The notes: generated from the sequence alone by a model not told the origin. A stretch of 64,000 nt of DNA from Labrys sp. KNU-23 (GCF_008330945.1 NZ_CP043488.1:310001-374000), one strand, 5' to 3'. Counted from the first letter of the stretch, positions 34,713 to 45,099 are shown. A program made the numbers and translations.

Positions 34713-35755
34713 TGTCGGCAAAAGCCAAGCTATTCCTCCAATTCATCGCCTTGGCCGCCGCCATTGCAGCAACGGCGATGGCGCCGCAGATATTCGAGGT
34801 CTTCGATCTCATGCAGCTGACGCTGTTCGCGGCGATGGGTGTCCTGGCACTCAGCCTCGGTTTCATCTGGGGCTTCGGCGGTATCCTGTCCTTCGGGCAG
34901 ACCGCCTTCTTCGGCCTTGGTGGTTATGCCTATGCGGTTGCTGCAATCAACTATGGCGACTCCACCGGTGCCATCCTGCTGGCCATGATCGTGCCGGCAA
35001 TCTTTGCCACGGTCCTGGGCTATTTCGTTTTCTATGGGCGCATCAGCGACGTCTATCTGGGCGTCATTACGCTGACCGTCACGCTGATCCTGTTCAACGT
35101 CGTCAATTCGACGGCCGGTGACGAATACCGCATCGGCACGGCTCCACTTGGCGGCTTCAACGGCATGCCGTCGGTACCGACCTTCAACATGCCATTCGAT
35201 CCCGAGACAGTGCTCGATCCGGTCCAGGGCTGGTATGCCACGGGTGGGGGGCTCATCCTGGTCTACATGTTGCTGCGTCTGCTGCTGTGGAGCCCGTTCG
35301 GGCGTGTCGCCGTCGCTGTCCGGGAAAACGAGGTTCGCGCCTCGCTGCTGGGCGACGATCCGCGCCTGATCAAGCTCGGCGTCTTTGTCGTCGGCAGTGC
35401 CATTGCCGGTCTCGCCGGTGCTCTTTACGTCAACTGGGGTGCGTTCGTCAGCCCGACGATCTTCGCCCTGTCCCTTTCAGCCGAGATCATCATCTGGGTG
35501 ACGGTCGGTGGCCTTGGCACATTGATCGGGCCGGTGGTCGGCTGCTTCCTGATTCAGTATCTCGTGGCACAGATCGGATCGCAGCAGACATTCAACTCCA
35601 ACCTCATCCTCGGCGTGATCCTGATCGCCTTCGTGCTGCTGCTCCCCAAGGGGCTGATCCCGGCGGTGCGCGATCTCCTGCTTCAGGTGCTGCGAGCCTT
35701 GCCACGCCGTGCGCCGTCTATCGGTGACGCCGATCAACCCGTGGAGGCCGAATGA
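34712..35755 (+). CDS. amide/urea ABC transporter permease 2 (LivM/UrtC type)
   Basis: This 347-residue membrane protein carries the LivM/UrtC block LSLGFIWGFGGILSFGQTAF and about ten membrane segments. The loop before residue 210 (FGRVAVAVRENEVRASLLGD) contains the EAA-type contact with the ATPase subunits. It partners permease 1. Its start ATG lies within the stop codon of permease 1, and its stop overlaps the next start. Confidence 0.85.
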   Translation: MSAKAKLFLQFIALAAAIAATAMAPQIFEVFDLMQLTLFAAMGVLALSLGFIWGFGGILSFGQTAFFGLGGYAYAVAAINYGDSTGAILLAMIVPAIFATVLGYFVFYGRISDVYLGVITLTVTLILFNVVNSTAGDEYRIGTAPLGGFNGMPSVPTFNMPFDPETVLDPVQGWYATGGGLILVYMLLRLLLWSPFGRVAVAVRENEVRASLLGDDPRLIKLGVFVVGSAIAGLAGALYVNWGAFVSPTIFALSLSAEIIIWVTVGGLGTLIGPVVGCFLIQYLVAQIGSQQTFNSNLILGVILIAFVLLLPKGLIPAVRDLLLQVLRALPRRAPSIGDADQPVEAE

Positions 35756-36483
35756 TGGCAGATCTCGTTCCGCTGCTGCGCACACAAGGCCTGACCATGC
35801 GCTTCGGCGGTGTGGTGGCCGTCAACACGGTCGACTTCACCCTCGGGGAGGTGGAGCTGCGCTGCCTGATCGGACCCAACGGTGCCGGCAAGAGCACATT
35901 CTTCAAGATGCTGACCGGCCAGCTGACGCCCACGTCCGGTCGTATAGCGTTTCGCGGCGGTCCCATTGCCGGCGCGCCCTCGCATGAAATCGCGCGCCTC
36001 GGCGTCGGCATCAAGACACAGGTCCCGAACGTGTTCAACGGACTGTCCGTGCGGGAGAACATCTGGCTGGCGGCACGTCGGCGCAACCCGCCAATGCGTA
36101 CCAAGGCACTGGTGGAGGAAGTGTTGGACAAGATTCATCTTGCCAGGCGCGCTGATGACATCGTGGGCCAGCTCTCGCATGGCCAGCGGCAATGGGTTGA
36201 AATCGGCACGGTTCTGGCGAACGAACCCGAGCTGATCCTGCTCGATGAGCCGGCAGCCGGCATGACGGACGAGGAAACTGTCCGCACAGCCGAGATCATC
36301 CGCGAAATCAACCTCACGCGTGCGCTCATCGTGGTGGAGCATGACATGCAGTTCATCAAGATGATCGCCAAGACCGTCACGGTCTTTCATCAAGGCCAGA
36401 TCCTGATGGAGGACACAATCGATGTCGTCATGCGAGACCCGCGTGTACGCGACGTCTATCTCGGCAAGAAGGTGGCCGCCTGA
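35752..36483 (+). CDS. amide/urea ABC transporter ATPase 1 (LivG/UrtD type)
   Basis: This 243-residue ATPase has Walker A GPNGAGKST (about residue 42), the signature LSHGQRQWVEIG (about residue 141) and Walker B LILLDEPAAGM with the H-loop in VVEHDMQFIK. The LSHGQ signature and the Thr-Asp-Glu-Glu pattern after AAGM are typical of UrtD rather than LivG. The gene overlaps both neighbours by a few bases, as in a tight operon. It hydrolyses ATP on the cytoplasmic side to drive import. Confidence 0.88.
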   Translation: MMADLVPLLRTQGLTMRFGGVVAVNTVDFTLGEVELRCLIGPNGAGKSTFFKMLTGQLTPTSGRIAFRGGPIAGAPSHEIARLGVGIKTQVPNVFNGLSVRENIWLAARRRNPPMRTKALVEEVLDKIHLARRADDIVGQLSHGQRQWVEIGTVLANEPELILLDEPAAGMTDEETVRTAEIIREINLTRALIVVEHDMQFIKMIAKTVTVFHQGQILMEDTIDVVMRDPRVRDVYLGKKVAA

Positions 36484-37190
36484 TGCTCGTCGTCAAGAAC
36501 CTGCACGCCGCCTATGGCCGCATTCCCATCCTGACAGGCGTCAGCTTCGCGCTCGAGCCCGGCGAATATCTCGGCATCCTCGGTCACAACGGCATGGGCA
36601 AGACGACGTTGATGCGCGCTCTCATGGGCTCACTGCCGACCACCGCCGGCTCCGTCACCTTCGACAATCGCGATGTGACGCGACTGGCGGCCCATGCCCG
36701 CTCACGGCTCGGAATCGGCCTGGTACCGCAGGGGCGCGAGATCTTTCCCAGCCTCACGGTCATGGAAAACCTGCGGATGGGCCTGGCCAGCGCCAAGCGG
36801 GAAGATCCAGCCGTCATCGACGACGTTCTGAGTGAATTTCCAAGGCTGGTACGCCTGCTCGACCGGCGCGGTGGCGCACTGTCCGGGGGCGAGCAGCAAT
36901 TGCTCGCCCTTGCCCGCTGCCTGTGCACACGCCCGCGCCTTGTTTTGCTCGATGAACCGACCGAAGGCATTCAGCCCTCGATCATCGAGGAGATCATCGA
37001 GACGCTGCTCCGTCTCAAGCACAAGCACAGCATCGCCATGATCCTGGTCGAGCAGAATCTCGACTTCATTACTTCGCTTTCGCAGCGCGTCCTCACCATC
37101 CAGAAAGGGCGGATTACTGGAGAGATCAATCCCAATGATCTCAAGGACAGCGAGGCCGTCGCCAGTTACGTCGGTATGACCATGAGCTAG
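36483..37190 (+). CDS. amide/urea ABC transporter ATPase 2 (LivF/UrtE type)
   Basis: This 235-residue ATPase has Walker [10 protein letters not shown] (about residue 37), the LivF/UrtE-type block [20 protein letters not shown], the signature [16 protein letters not shown] (about residue 135) and Walker [16 protein letters not shown]. It pairs with ATPase 1. The spacing to the amidase gene (92 bp) is the first gap in the operon, but all genes point the same way. Confidence 0.88.
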   Translation: MLVVKNLHAAYGRIPILTGVSFALEPGEYLGILGHNGMGKTTLMRALMGSLPTTAGSVTFDNRDVTRLAAHARSRLGIGLVPQGREIFPSLTVMENLRMGLASAKREDPAVIDDVLSEFPRLVRLLDRRGGALSGGEQQLLALARCLCTRPRLVLLDEPTEGIQPSIIEEIIETLLRLKHKHSIAMILVEQNLDFITSLSQRVLTIQKGRITGEINPNDLKDSEAVASYVGMTMS

Positions 37191-37282
37191 CGACCGCGGT
37201 CTTGCGAGGCCACCGTCGGCGGCCTCTCCCCCAATACACTCCAAACTTCTTGATTTCCCTTGCTTGCGAGAAAGGAAAGACG

Positions 37283-38797
37283 ATGGCTATTACCCGACCG
37301 ACCGCCCTGCAGATTGTCGAGGTTGCTGCAGAGCTCGGCATGACCCTGTCGGCAGAACAGGCGGCCGGCTATCTGACATTGATGCAGCCCAATTTCGACG
37401 CGTACGATATCATCGACGCCATGCCCGACAACGTGCCGGCTGTGAAATATCCGCGCACCCCCGGCTATCGCCCCGGTCCGGACGAAAACACCTATGGCGC
37501 CTGGTACTACAAGAGCGTGGTCAAGGGGGCCGCACGAGGCAAGCTTGCCGGTAAAACGGTCGTGCTGAAGGACAATGTCAGCCTGGCTGGCGTACCAATG
37601 ATGAATGGCGCATCCACGCTCGAAGGCTTCGTGCCGAGTGTCGATGCTACCATCGTGACCCGCATGCTCGATGCCGGCGCTACCATTCTCGGCAAGGCCA
37701 CCTGTGAGCATTTCTGCCTGTCCGGAGGCAGTCACACCTCGGATCCGGCTCCCGTCCACAACCCCCATAAGCCCGGCTATTCGGCCGGCGGCTCATCGTC
37801 GGGCAGTGCCGCGCTGGTTGCAGCCGGCGAAGTCGACATGGCGATCGGTGGCGACCAGGGCGGATCGATCCGTATTCCCGCATCCTATTGCGGCATCTAT
37901 GGCATGAAACCGACACACGGGCTGGTGCCCTACACCGGTGTCATGCCGATCGAGACCACAATCGATCACACCGGCCCAATGACGGCGAACGTCAAGGACA
38001 ACGCCTTGCTGCTCGAAGTTCTGGCCGGGGCGGACGGGCTCGATCCACGCCAATACGCGCCCAAGAAAGCGCCCTATACCAAGGCTCTCGACAGGGGCGT
38101 AAAGGGCCTGAAGATTGGGGTCCTGAAGGAGGGCTTCTCCACCGCCGGCATGCAGGCCGATGTCGTCGACAAGGTCAAGGCGGGGGCCGAGCGGTTCCGC
38201 GAACTTGGCGCTACGGTGGAGGAAATCTCCATTCCCGAGCATCCTCTCACGGCGGCGGTATGGCAACCGATCGGCCTGGAAGGCCTGACCGCCCAGATGA
38301 TGTTGGGCAATGGCATGGGCTTCAACTGGAAGGGACTGTACGATGTCAGTCTGATCGACGCCCATTCGGCCTGGCGCGAACGTGCAGACGATCTGTCCCC
38401 AACCCTCAAACTGTCCATGATCGTCGGCCAGTATTTCCTCACGCATTATCGTGGGCGTTACTATGGCAAGGCCCAGAATATCGCCCGCCGCATGAAAGCG
38501 GCCTATGACAGCGCCTTCGCCTCCTACGACTTGCTGCTGATGCCCACGCTGCCGATGAAGGCCACCCCTCTTCCTGGCTCCGATGCTCCGCTGGCCGAGA
38601 TCGTCGCGCGTGCCTTCGAAATGATCGGGACGACCTCCCAGTTTGACGTAACCGGGCATCCGGCAATGTCGATCCCGTGCGGCTTGAGCGAAGGGCTGCC
38701 GATCGGCCTGATGTTGGTGGCCGGAGACTATGGCGAGAGCACCATCTATCAGGCAGCGAGCGCCTTCGAATCGCTTGGCGACTGGAAGACGATGTGA
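37283..38797 (+). CDS. amidase-signature enzyme, enantioselective/aryl amidase type
   Basis: This 504-residue enzyme cleaves an amide to acid plus ammonia. The amidase-signature triad is complete: Lys96 in VVLKDN, the cis-Ser near 171 in [11 protein letters not shown], and the nucleophile Ser195 in [12 protein letters not shown]. The [12 protein letters not shown] block with [19 protein letters not shown] is the pattern of the Rhodococcus enantioselective amidases that follow nitrile hydratases. The start is the ATG at 37283, preceded by GAAAGGAAAG. No signal peptide. It follows the transporter genes, so the imported compound is probably its substrate. No nitrile hydratase gene is present. 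Confidence 0.85.
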   Translation: MAITRPTALQIVEVAAELGMTLSAEQAAGYLTLMQPNFDAYDIIDAMPDNVPAVKYPRTPGYRPGPDENTYGAWYYKSVVKGAARGKLAGKTVVLKDNVSLAGVPMMNGASTLEGFVPSVDATIVTRMLDAGATILGKATCEHFCLSGGSHTSDPAPVHNPHKPGYSAGGSSSGSAALVAAGEVDMAIGGDQGGSIRIPASYCGIYGMKPTHGLVPYTGVMPIETTIDHTGPMTANVKDNALLLEVLAGADGLDPRQYAPKKAPYTKALDRGVKGLKIGVLKEGFSTAGMQADVVDKVKAGAERFRELGATVEEISIPEHPLTAAVWQPIGLEGLTAQMMLGNGMGFNWKGLYDVSLIDAHSAWRERADDLSPTLKLSMIVGQYFLTHYRGRYYGKAQNIARRMKAAYDSAFASYDLLLMPTLPMKATPLPGSDAPLAEIVARAFEMIGTTSQFDVTGHPAMSIPCGLSEGLPIGLMLVAGDYGESTIYQAASAFESLGDWKTM

Positions 38798-38806
38798 GGT
38801 ATCGCC

Positions 38807-39148
38807 ATGGTAACGATCACGGCGATCATTCGGGTCCGCAAGGGCTCGGAAGCAGTGATGCGGCAGGCACTTCTGGAGGTTGCCGCCCATGTCGAGGCGC
38901 ACGAGCCGCGAACCGTCAGCTTTTTCGTCTCACAAGATAGCAGCGATCCCGCCCTGTTCACGACCTATGAGCGTTTCGTTGACCGGGCCGCGATGGACAC
39001 CCACAACGGTTCCGCGGTCGTTGCCCGCTTCTTCGCCATTGCCGATCCCCTTCTGGAGGGAAAGGTCATGCTCGTCACCGCAGACGAAATCTCGGCAAAG
39101 GCCTGCGGTGGTGCAAGTGGCATCACCGGTGGTCCTGGCTTGCTCTGA
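38807..39148 (+). CDS. ABM-fold (antibiotic biosynthesis monooxygenase-like) protein
   Basis: This 113-residue protein starts MVTITAIIRVRKGSEAVMRQ and contains FVSQDSSDPALFTTYERFVD and the MDTHNGSAVVARFF block with a conserved His, as in the dimeric alpha+beta barrel of the ABM family. Such proteins are cofactor-free monooxygenases or lyases, or have no known activity. It sits nine bases after the amidase and before ureE, an unusual place, and may process an organic by-product of the amidase. Confidence 0.7.
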   Translation: MVTITAIIRVRKGSEAVMRQALLEVAAHVEAHEPRTVSFFVSQDSSDPALFTTYERFVDRAAMDTHNGSAVVARFFAIADPLLEGKVMLVTADEISAKACGGASGITGGPGLL

Positions 39149-39197
39149 GGCGGCCTCCAATTTCCAAGACGTCCATTCCCGGCAGAGGAGACCGGCA

Positions 39198-39659
39198 TTG
39201 AGCCAGGACAGGATCGGTCGCGTCGTCATTGGCGCCATCTTGGGTGATCGCGCCGAGGCTGCCATGGCAGCCCAGCTACATGACATCAGTCATGACGGAG
39301 GTCTGGAAACCTTGATGCTCGCCTCTGTCGACCTGCCGCGCCGCCGCTTCCATGCGGTGACACAGGCCGGGACGCAGTGTTTCATTCAACTTCCTCGGGA
39401 CAGCGTGCTGTTCGATGGCGCCGTGATCTACCTGGAGAACAGGCGGGCAATCGTGGTGCATGTCGGCGAGCAGCGATGGCTGAGACTGCGCCCCGCCACT
39501 GGTGCCGAGCTGGAACTGGGTTATCTCGCCGGCAATCTGCATTGGCGCGTTCGGTTCGAAGGCGGGGTCCTCTTGGTGGCACTCGATGGCCCGATCGAAT
39601 CCTACCAAGCGCGGCTGCGGGATTTTTTGGATCGAGGCAGGGTGGCTATCCTTGAGTGA
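39198..39659 (+). CDS. ureE: urease accessory protein UreE (nickel carrier)
   Basis: This 153-residue protein has the UreE N-terminal strand domain and the C-terminal metal-binding domain (VIYLENRRAIVVHVGEQRWL, then ELGYLAGNLHWRVRFEGGVL with the bridging His of the family). UreE dimers deliver nickel to the urease maturation complex. It lacks the His-rich tail found in some species and ends RVAILE. The start is a TTG at 39198 preceded by AGAGGAG; the reading frame is open further up inside the ABM gene, but that part is not UreE-like. It overlaps ureF. Confidence 0.85.
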   Translation: MSQDRIGRVVIGAILGDRAEAAMAAQLHDISHDGGLETLMLASVDLPRRRFHAVTQAGTQCFIQLPRDSVLFDGAVIYLENRRAIVVHVGEQRWLRLRPATGAELELGYLAGNLHWRVRFEGGVLLVALDGPIESYQARLRDFLDRGRVAILE

Positions 39660-40329
39660 AATCGAGAGACTTCTGACGGCTCTCCAGTTCGGGGACGGGC
39701 AATTCCCCGCGGGCGCTTTTGCCTTTTCCTGGGGACTCGAATCCCTGATCGCCGACGGAGCGGTCGCCCGTGCCGATTTTCCTGCCTTTCTGCTGGCCCA
39801 ATTGGCGTACCGATGGGCCTCGTTCGATCGGATCGTCGTCCTCCAGGCCCATGAGGCGGTCCGGGACGTCGACCAATTATGCAAGCTCGATGACTTCGTC
39901 GATGCGGCGACCACGGTGGATGCCGCCCGCCTCGGTTCGAAGCGCGCAGGCAGCGCCCTTCTGAGTACCCACCACCGGTTGGGCATCCCCGGTGCCGCTG
40001 CCTTCAGACAGGCTGTCACGGCAGGCCGGGCTGCAGGTCATCTGGCGGTGGTTCAGGGTTGCGTGCTGGCCGGACTCGGATTGGACCGCATGACGGCGTT
40101 GACGGTTAGCGCCTACTCGACCGCGTCGGCTCTCTCCACCGCGGCCATCCGGCTCGGATTGATTGGCCATCTCGATGCTCAGCGGGCCCTGCTTGCGGCC
40201 CACCCCTATCTGTCCGGCGCCATCAAGCGGGACGACGTGGATCTTGATGGCGCCTCGAGCTTTGTACCAACCGCCGACATCGCCATGATGAGGCATGCCA
40301 TCCAGACCCAGCGGCTCTTTTCCAACTGA
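39652..40329 (+). CDS. ureF: urease accessory protein UreF
   Basis: This protein of about 225 residues carries the UreF blocks LQFGDGQFPAGAFAFSWGLE at the N-terminus and STASALSTAAIRLGLIGHLD near residue 160. UreF joins UreD and UreG on apo-urease and controls the fidelity of nickel insertion. The likely start is the TTG at 39652, inside the last codons of ureE; the frame is open further upstream, but only across the ureE sequence. All-helical, cytoplasmic. Confidence 0.85.
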   Translation: MSEIERLLTALQFGDGQFPAGAFAFSWGLESLIADGAVARADFPAFLLAQLAYRWASFDRIVVLQAHEAVRDVDQLCKLDDFVDAATTVDAARLGSKRAGSALLSTHHRLGIPGAAAFRQAVTAGRAAGHLAVVQGCVLAGLGLDRMTALTVSAYSTASALSTAAIRLGLIGHLDAQRALLAAHPYLSGAIKRDDVDLDGASSFVPTADIAMMRHAIQTQRLFSN

Positions 40330-40341
40330 CAAGGCAGCGCC

Positions 40342-41037
40342 ATGAATCTGTCCCCGACCGAGATCGAGCGCCTGACCATTTTCATGGCGGCCGAACATGC
40401 CCGCAAGCTGCGCACAGCCGGCATAGCTTTGTCGCACCCGGAAGCCGTGGCCCTGATCGCGGACGAGATGCTGTTTTCAGCCCGGCGAGGCCTGACTTAC
40501 GAGGTCATCGTCGACACGGCGTCCCGGCTCCTCACCACCGACGACGTCGAACCGGGTGTCGCCTCCATGGTGGAATTCGTGGCGGTCGAAGCGAGTTTTT
40601 CAGAAGGCACCAAGATGGTGATCGTTTTTCGGCCGATCGAGCAAGGACAGAAGCCGGTTGCCGATCAGCTCGAGCCCGGCGAACTCATCGTGCCGGACGG
40701 CGATATCGAACTCAATGCAGGTCGGGCTGCCATCACGATCGAGGTCCTCAACACTGGCGACCGCGATATCCAGGTCCGAAGCCACAGCCATTTTTTCGAA
40801 ACCAACAGGGCATTGGACTTCGACCGCGCCGCGGCTTTCGGTTACCGGCTCGATGTCCGATCGGGAGGCGGGGAGCGGTTCGAGCCGGGCCTGCGCAAGA
40901 CCGTCACGCTCGTCCCCATGGCAGGTGCCCGCATTGTGCGTGGCCAAGCCGGATTGACCAATGGCCCGCTGGACGATCCGGACGTGCGGCGGCGTGCTTT
41001 CGCAGCGGCAAGCAGTTTCGGCTATCGCGGCATCTAG
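40342..41037 (+). CDS. fused urease gamma-beta subunit (UreA-UreB)
   Basis: The 231-residue protein joins two subunits usually made separately. Residues 1-100 are the gamma subunit ([37 protein letters not shown]). Residues about 112-225 are the beta subunit ([37 protein letters not shown], then [14 protein letters not shown]). Such fusions occur in Helicobacter and in some alphaproteobacteria. It builds the urease core with UreC. The stop codon overlaps the left arm of an inverted repeat between this gene and ureC. Confidence 0.92.
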   Translation: MNLSPTEIERLTIFMAAEHARKLRTAGIALSHPEAVALIADEMLFSARRGLTYEVIVDTASRLLTTDDVEPGVASMVEFVAVEASFSEGTKMVIVFRPIEQGQKPVADQLEPGELIVPDGDIELNAGRAAITIEVLNTGDRDIQVRSHSHFFETNRALDFDRAAAFGYRLDVRSGGGERFEPGLRKTVTLVPMAGARIVRGQAGLTNGPLDDPDVRRRAFAAASSFGYRGI

Positions 41038-41073
41038 AGCAAACCGCGTTCAAGCGAAAACGCGGTTTGCTCT
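41036..41073. repeat. perfect 15-bp inverted repeat between ureAB and ureC
   Basis: AGAGCAAACCGCGTT (41036-41050) pairs with its exact inverse (41059-41073) around an eight-base loop. No T run follows, so a terminator is unlikely. It could be a dispersed palindromic element or an mRNA-stabilising hairpin that sets the ureAB:ureC ratio. Confidence 0.8.
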
Positions 41074-41162
41074 GGCTCGTTGTTCAGACGCGTCTTTGCG
41101 CTTCTCGCGGGTTCGGCAAAGCGCAAGATGCTTCGGGCTTCAACCCACCAGGCGGGACCACC

Positions 41163-42869
41163 ATGGCAAGAATTTCACGGCGTGACTATGCAGATGCCTA
41201 TGGCCCCACCACGGGCGATATGGTTCGTCTCGGCGACACCACATTGCTGGCCGAGATCGAGCATGACTACACCATCTATGGTGAGGAACTCACCACCGGC
41301 GCCGGCAAGGCGATGCGCGACGGCGAGGGCCTGCAGACCACCGGCACCGCGGCCTCCGGTGCTCTCGATTCCGTCATCCACAACGCAACCATCATCGATG
41401 CCGTCCTCGGCATCGTGAAGGCGGATATCGGTATTCGCAACGGTCGTATCGCCGGTGTCGGCAAGGCGGGCAATCCGGACATCATGGCGGGCGTCGATCC
41501 TGCCTTGCGCACCGGTCCCAACACGACGATGTACCATGGCGAGCATGTGATCGTGACCGCCGGCGCCATCGAGGCCCATGCGCATTTCCTGTCGCCGCAG
41601 CAATGCGAGCATGCACTGGCCGGCGGAACCACGACCATGATCGGCATGTCGCCGGGACCGCATTTCGACACCAGCTGCGCGGGCCCCAATGTTGTAGGGC
41701 AGCTTATCCAGGCGGTCGACCATTCCTGTCTGAATTTCGGTTTCCTGGGACGCGGGGCTTCTGACCCAGGCGCAGTGGAGGAATCGGTGGCGGGCGGCGC
41801 TCTGGGTGTGAAGATCCATGAAGATCTGGGTGCCTCGGGCGCCGTGATCGACGGATCGCTGGTCGCGGCCGAACGAAACGATTTCTCGGTCAACGTCCAT
41901 ACCGACACCATCAACGAATTCGGCTTTTGCGAGGATACCCTGCGGGCAATCGCCGGCCGCACGGTGCACATGTTCCATACCGAGGGCGCAGGTGGTGGCC
42001 ATGCGCCCGATCTGCTCGTGGTCAACGGCCAGCCCAACGTGTTGCCCTCCTCCACCAATCCCACCAATCCTTTCACCGCCTATGCCCTCAACGAGGGCGT
42101 TCCCATGACCATGCTGGCCCACGCGATGAACTGGCGGCTGGCCGAGGATCTTGCCTTCGCCGAATCCCGTATCCGGCCGCAAAGCATGGCGGCTGAAGAT
42201 TTCCTGCACGACATGGGTGCGATCTCGATCTTCGCAACCGACAGCCAGGGAATGGGAAGGCTTGCAGAGAATGTCGCAAAATGCTGGCAGCTCGCCTGCG
42301 TGATGAAACGGCGGGCCGGACGCTTGCCGGAAGAAACCACGGCCCGCGCCGACAATGAGCGGATCAAGCGCTACATCGCCAAGCTGACCATCAACCCGGC
42401 GATCGCCGCAGGCATAGATCCCCATGTCGGTTCGATCGAACCGGGCAAGATGGCCGATCTCGTCTTCTGGTCTCGCGCTTCCTTCGGCATCAAGCCGCGC
42501 ATGGTGATGAAGAGCGGCTTCGTGGCCTGGGCCGCGATGGGAGACGCCAATGCAAGCCAGATCGACAGCGAACCGATCATACAGCGCCCCATGTGGGGGA
42601 GCACCGGCGTGTCACCTCAGCATCTCGGGGTGACCTTCGTGTCCCGCCTCGCTTTGGAAGCGGATGTCCATCGCAAGCTGAAGGTCACCAAGGCATTCGT
42701 GCCGATCCGCTCGGTGCGGGCCCTCACAAAGCGCAACCTTGTGCGCAATGATGCGTTGCCTCGCATCGAGGTGGATCCGAATACATTCGAGGTCCGGGCG
42801 GACGGGAAACTCCTGACCTGCGAGCCAACCTCGATCGTGCCGCTCAACCGGAGATACATGCTGCGATGA
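41163..42869 (+). CDS. ureC: urease alpha subunit UreC, divergent type
   Basis: This 568-residue catalytic subunit hydrolyses urea to ammonia and carbamate at a dinuclear nickel site. Metal ligands are all present: His139 and His141 (AHAHF), the carbamylated Lys217 in GVKIHEDLG, His246 (NVHTD), His272 (MFHTEG) and Asp360 (ATDSQ). The mobile flap reads LAHAMNW at 318-324, where classical ureases have VCHHL: the flap Cys319 is Ala and the residue after the catalytic His320 is also Ala. Substitution of that Cys in known ureases lowers but does not abolish activity. The ATG at 41163 is preceded by GGCGGGACCACC. Substrate could be urea or a relative. Confidence 0.9.
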   Translation: MARISRRDYADAYGPTTGDMVRLGDTTLLAEIEHDYTIYGEELTTGAGKAMRDGEGLQTTGTAASGALDSVIHNATIIDAVLGIVKADIGIRNGRIAGVGKAGNPDIMAGVDPALRTGPNTTMYHGEHVIVTAGAIEAHAHFLSPQQCEHALAGGTTTMIGMSPGPHFDTSCAGPNVVGQLIQAVDHSCLNFGFLGRGASDPGAVEESVAGGALGVKIHEDLGASGAVIDGSLVAAERNDFSVNVHTDTINEFGFCEDTLRAIAGRTVHMFHTEGAGGGHAPDLLVVNGQPNVLPSSTNPTNPFTAYALNEGVPMTMLAHAMNWRLAEDLAFAESRIRPQSMAAEDFLHDMGAISIFATDSQGMGRLAENVAKCWQLACVMKRRAGRLPEETTARADNERIKRYIAKLTINPAIAAGIDPHVGSIEPGKMADLVFWSRASFGIKPRMVMKSGFVAWAAMGDANASQIDSEPIIQRPMWGSTGVSPQHLGVTFVSRLALEADVHRKLKVTKAFVPIRSVRALTKRNLVRNDALPRIEVDPNTFEVRADGKLLTCEPTSIVPLNRRYMLR

Positions 42870-43486
42870 GTATCAGGGGCGCCGCGAGAGTCGGCATCGG
42901 CGGGCCGGTCGGCTCGGGCAAGACGGCGCTGCTGGAGCGCCTGGTTCCTACATTGCTCCGGCGTGGGCTCGAGGTGGCCGTGATCACGAACGATCTCGTC
43001 ACCCAAGAGGATGCCGAGCGCTTGCGTCGCACGGGTATTTTGGCGCGGGAACGGATCCTGGCCGTGGAGGCCGGGGCTTGTCCGCATACCGTGATCCGCG
43101 AGGATCCGACACTGAACATGGAAGCAGCCGATAGTCTCGATCGCGCCTTTCCCGGTCTCGATCTCATTTTGATCGAAAGTGGCGGCGACAACCTCGCCTC
43201 CACATTTTCACTCGATCTCGTCGATTATTGGCTGTTTGTCATCGACGTCGCCGGGGGCGACGACATCCCGCGCAAACGCGGTCCCGGGGTGGTGCAATCC
43301 GATCTTCTGATCGTCAACAAGATCGATCTCCTCCCCTATGTCGGAGTCGATCTGCCGCGCATGATCGCAGAAGCGGGCACCGTGCGCGGTAATCGCCCGG
43401 TCCTGTGCACCAACTGCCGCACCGGGGAAGGCATAGATGCCGTTGCCGATGCGGTCGGCAACGCTGTGTTGAGCCGCGAGCCTTGA
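42866..43486 (+). CDS. ureG: urease accessory GTPase UreG
   Basis: This 206-residue GTPase has the P-loop [17 protein letters not shown] near residue 10, the nickel-binding CPH motif in [14 protein letters not shown] near residue 70, [12 protein letters not shown], and the guanine-specificity motif VNKIDL near residue 150. It powers nickel transfer to urease. The family usually has ETGGCPH; here Thr-Gly is Ala-Gly/Ala. It starts inside the ureC stop (ATGA) and overlaps ureD at its end. Confidence 0.92.
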   Translation: MSIRGAARVGIGGPVGSGKTALLERLVPTLLRRGLEVAVITNDLVTQEDAERLRRTGILARERILAVEAGACPHTVIREDPTLNMEAADSLDRAFPGLDLILIESGGDNLASTFSLDLVDYWLFVIDVAGGDDIPRKRGPGVVQSDLLIVNKIDLLPYVGVDLPRMIAEAGTVRGNRPVLCTNCRTGEGIDAVADAVGNAVLSREP

Positions 43487-44313
43487 ACATCCCCGAACGT
43501 CGACCGGTTCAGCTCAATCTTGCCTTCGTGCGGGCGATCGACGGGCGCACGGTTCTCGCATCCCGGGCTGTGTCCTATCCATATTGCGTCACAGCCCCGC
43601 TACGCGCCGCGACGACGAAGACGGCGGCTCGCCTCATCCTGCAGTCATCCTCCGGCGGTCTCTATGCCGGGGAGCGCCTAGCCCAGACGATAACAGCTGG
43701 CCCACAGGCTCGTGTCGTCATCGAATGCCCGGCCGCGACCGTCGTACATGGGATGAAACCGCCGACATTGGCCAAGCAGGTCCTAAGCATTGCCGTGAGC
43801 CGCGATGGTCAATTGCGCTACCTGTCCCGTCCGCTGATCTTTTTTCCCGATGCCGCGCTGGAGCAACGGGTGGTGTTGCGCGCGTCAGCCGATGCGACGA
43901 TCCTCTATCGCGAGGGCTTTTGCCTGCATGATGCCCGCGGGGGTGATCGGGCATTCCGCCAATTCCGAGGCTCTACACAGGTGCTGGATGAAAATGGCGC
44001 CTTGCTGGCGCTCGACCGGACCGTGGTTGAGGGAGCGCAGATTATCGCCGGCATTCCCGGCATGGGCGGAGCTTTTCGTGCCTTCGGATCGATATACCTC
44101 ATCCGGTCCGTGGACGAGGCCGAAGTCCTGCAATTCAAGGGCGCGCTCATGGCTCGTTTCGCCGGTTCGCCCTTGATCTATGCGTCGGCCGGCGTGCTAC
44201 GTCGTGGGTGCGGGCTCCTGGTCCGTGTGGCGGCTCGTGACGGCGGCGCACTCGCCGATGCTCTGGAAGAGATCACGGATCGCCTGGCAAATGTCTTCCT
44301 GGAGCCCGATTGA
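43483..44313 (+). CDS. ureD: urease accessory protein UreD (UreH)
   Basis: This protein of about 276 residues carries the UreD blocks [20 protein letters not shown] and [16 protein letters not shown]-like ([20 protein letters not shown]), then [19 protein letters not shown]. UreD binds apo-urease and recruits UreF and UreG. The likely start is the TTG at 43483, overlapping the ureG stop; the upstream open part is not UreD-like. In most operons ureD comes first; here it is last. It closes the cluster. Confidence 0.85.
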   Translation: MNIPERRPVQLNLAFVRAIDGRTVLASRAVSYPYCVTAPLRAATTKTAARLILQSSSGGLYAGERLAQTITAGPQARVVIECPAATVVHGMKPPTLAKQVLSIAVSRDGQLRYLSRPLIFFPDAALEQRVVLRASADATILYREGFCLHDARGGDRAFRQFRGSTQVLDENGALLALDRTVVEGAQIIAGIPGMGGAFRAFGSIYLIRSVDEAEVLQFKGALMARFAGSPLIYASAGVLRRGCGLLVRVAARDGGALADALEEITDRLANVFLEPD

Positions 44314-44397
44314 CTGGGCGAAGCCCAGCTTTCAGATCTGAGCCATGGGTGGGGTGGGGCGACTCTATTCAATCGCGCGGTTTCCCACTCAAAGCTC

Positions 44398-44670
44398 AAG
44401 CAGATCCAGAGCAGCCAATCGCCCTGTGTCGTGGCGATGCAAGCATGCGCCGCGAGCATTCTCTCTTTGCCGGCGGGTGGGATTTGCTTCGGCGATACCG
44501 TCGCACTCGGTGACCTGCCCGCTGACATCGATACGATTGTCGTCGCCGGTGGTAGCGAGAGCGGACTGCGGAAGGCCGTCTTCCAAACCGATCCGTTTGA
44601 ATGGTTGAAGTCGCGCGCCGACGCGTTGGAACTGGCTGTCTCTGCTCAATATCTTGAACATTGTGAGGCC
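44398..44670 (+). pseudogene. remnant of a GlxA-type (DJ-1/PfpI-AraC) regulator
   Basis: The frame around SILSLPAGGICFGDTVALGD and LPADIDTIVVAGGSESGLRK, then WLKSRADALELAV, is the middle of the DJ-1/PfpI domain of GlxA-family regulators. Both the N-terminal strand and the AraC DNA-binding half are missing. Confidence 0.6.
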
Positions 44671-44737
44671 GGCACCCATGCCGCTGTGGCTTATTCTCGG
44701 CCGCATGGTGCCGGACCTGATGCTAGGGAACGCTGGC

Positions 44738-45030
44738 TTAGGCCTTGTGCTTTGTGATGATGTCGTAGAGGGCCTTGGCGCCGCGCGCCTTCTCGAGAAT
44801 CACGATGGCGATCACATCTTCATCGAAGAAGGCAGGCTTGCGATAGGTGATCTCATGGCGGAGAGCCACTCAGGCATGCTTTTGCAGAGCCTCCGCGATG
44901 GGGCTGAATGCCGCCTCCATCCATTTCAGATAGCTGGCAAAGTTGACATGGCCCGCGAAGTCGATCTCCGAGTGATCGATGTCGACGGCAAATTGATACG
45001 GAGGAACGTCTCGAAACATCGCTTCCGCGT
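44738..45030 (-). pseudogene. hotdog-fold thioesterase remnant with internal stop
   Basis: The minus strand reads AVDIDHSEIDFAGHVNFASY, then LKWMEAAFSPIAEALQKHA, a TGA stop, and in the same frame LRHEITYRKPAFFDEDV ending ITKHKA. The D-x-x-GHVN pattern is that of 4-hydroxybenzoyl-CoA-type thioesterases. The internal stop and missing start make it a dead gene. Confidence 0.65.
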
Positions 45031-45099
45031 CTCCGCGCCCGTCTCAGAGACGTCAGGATGCCATCAGCCACGCCGATCACCATACGACTCGTCAAAGGA

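Noticed and set aside
32801-34721. Long minus-strand frames opposite the binding protein and permease 1
   Set aside because: No family resemblance; the plus strand encodes a complete, overlapping ABC operon.
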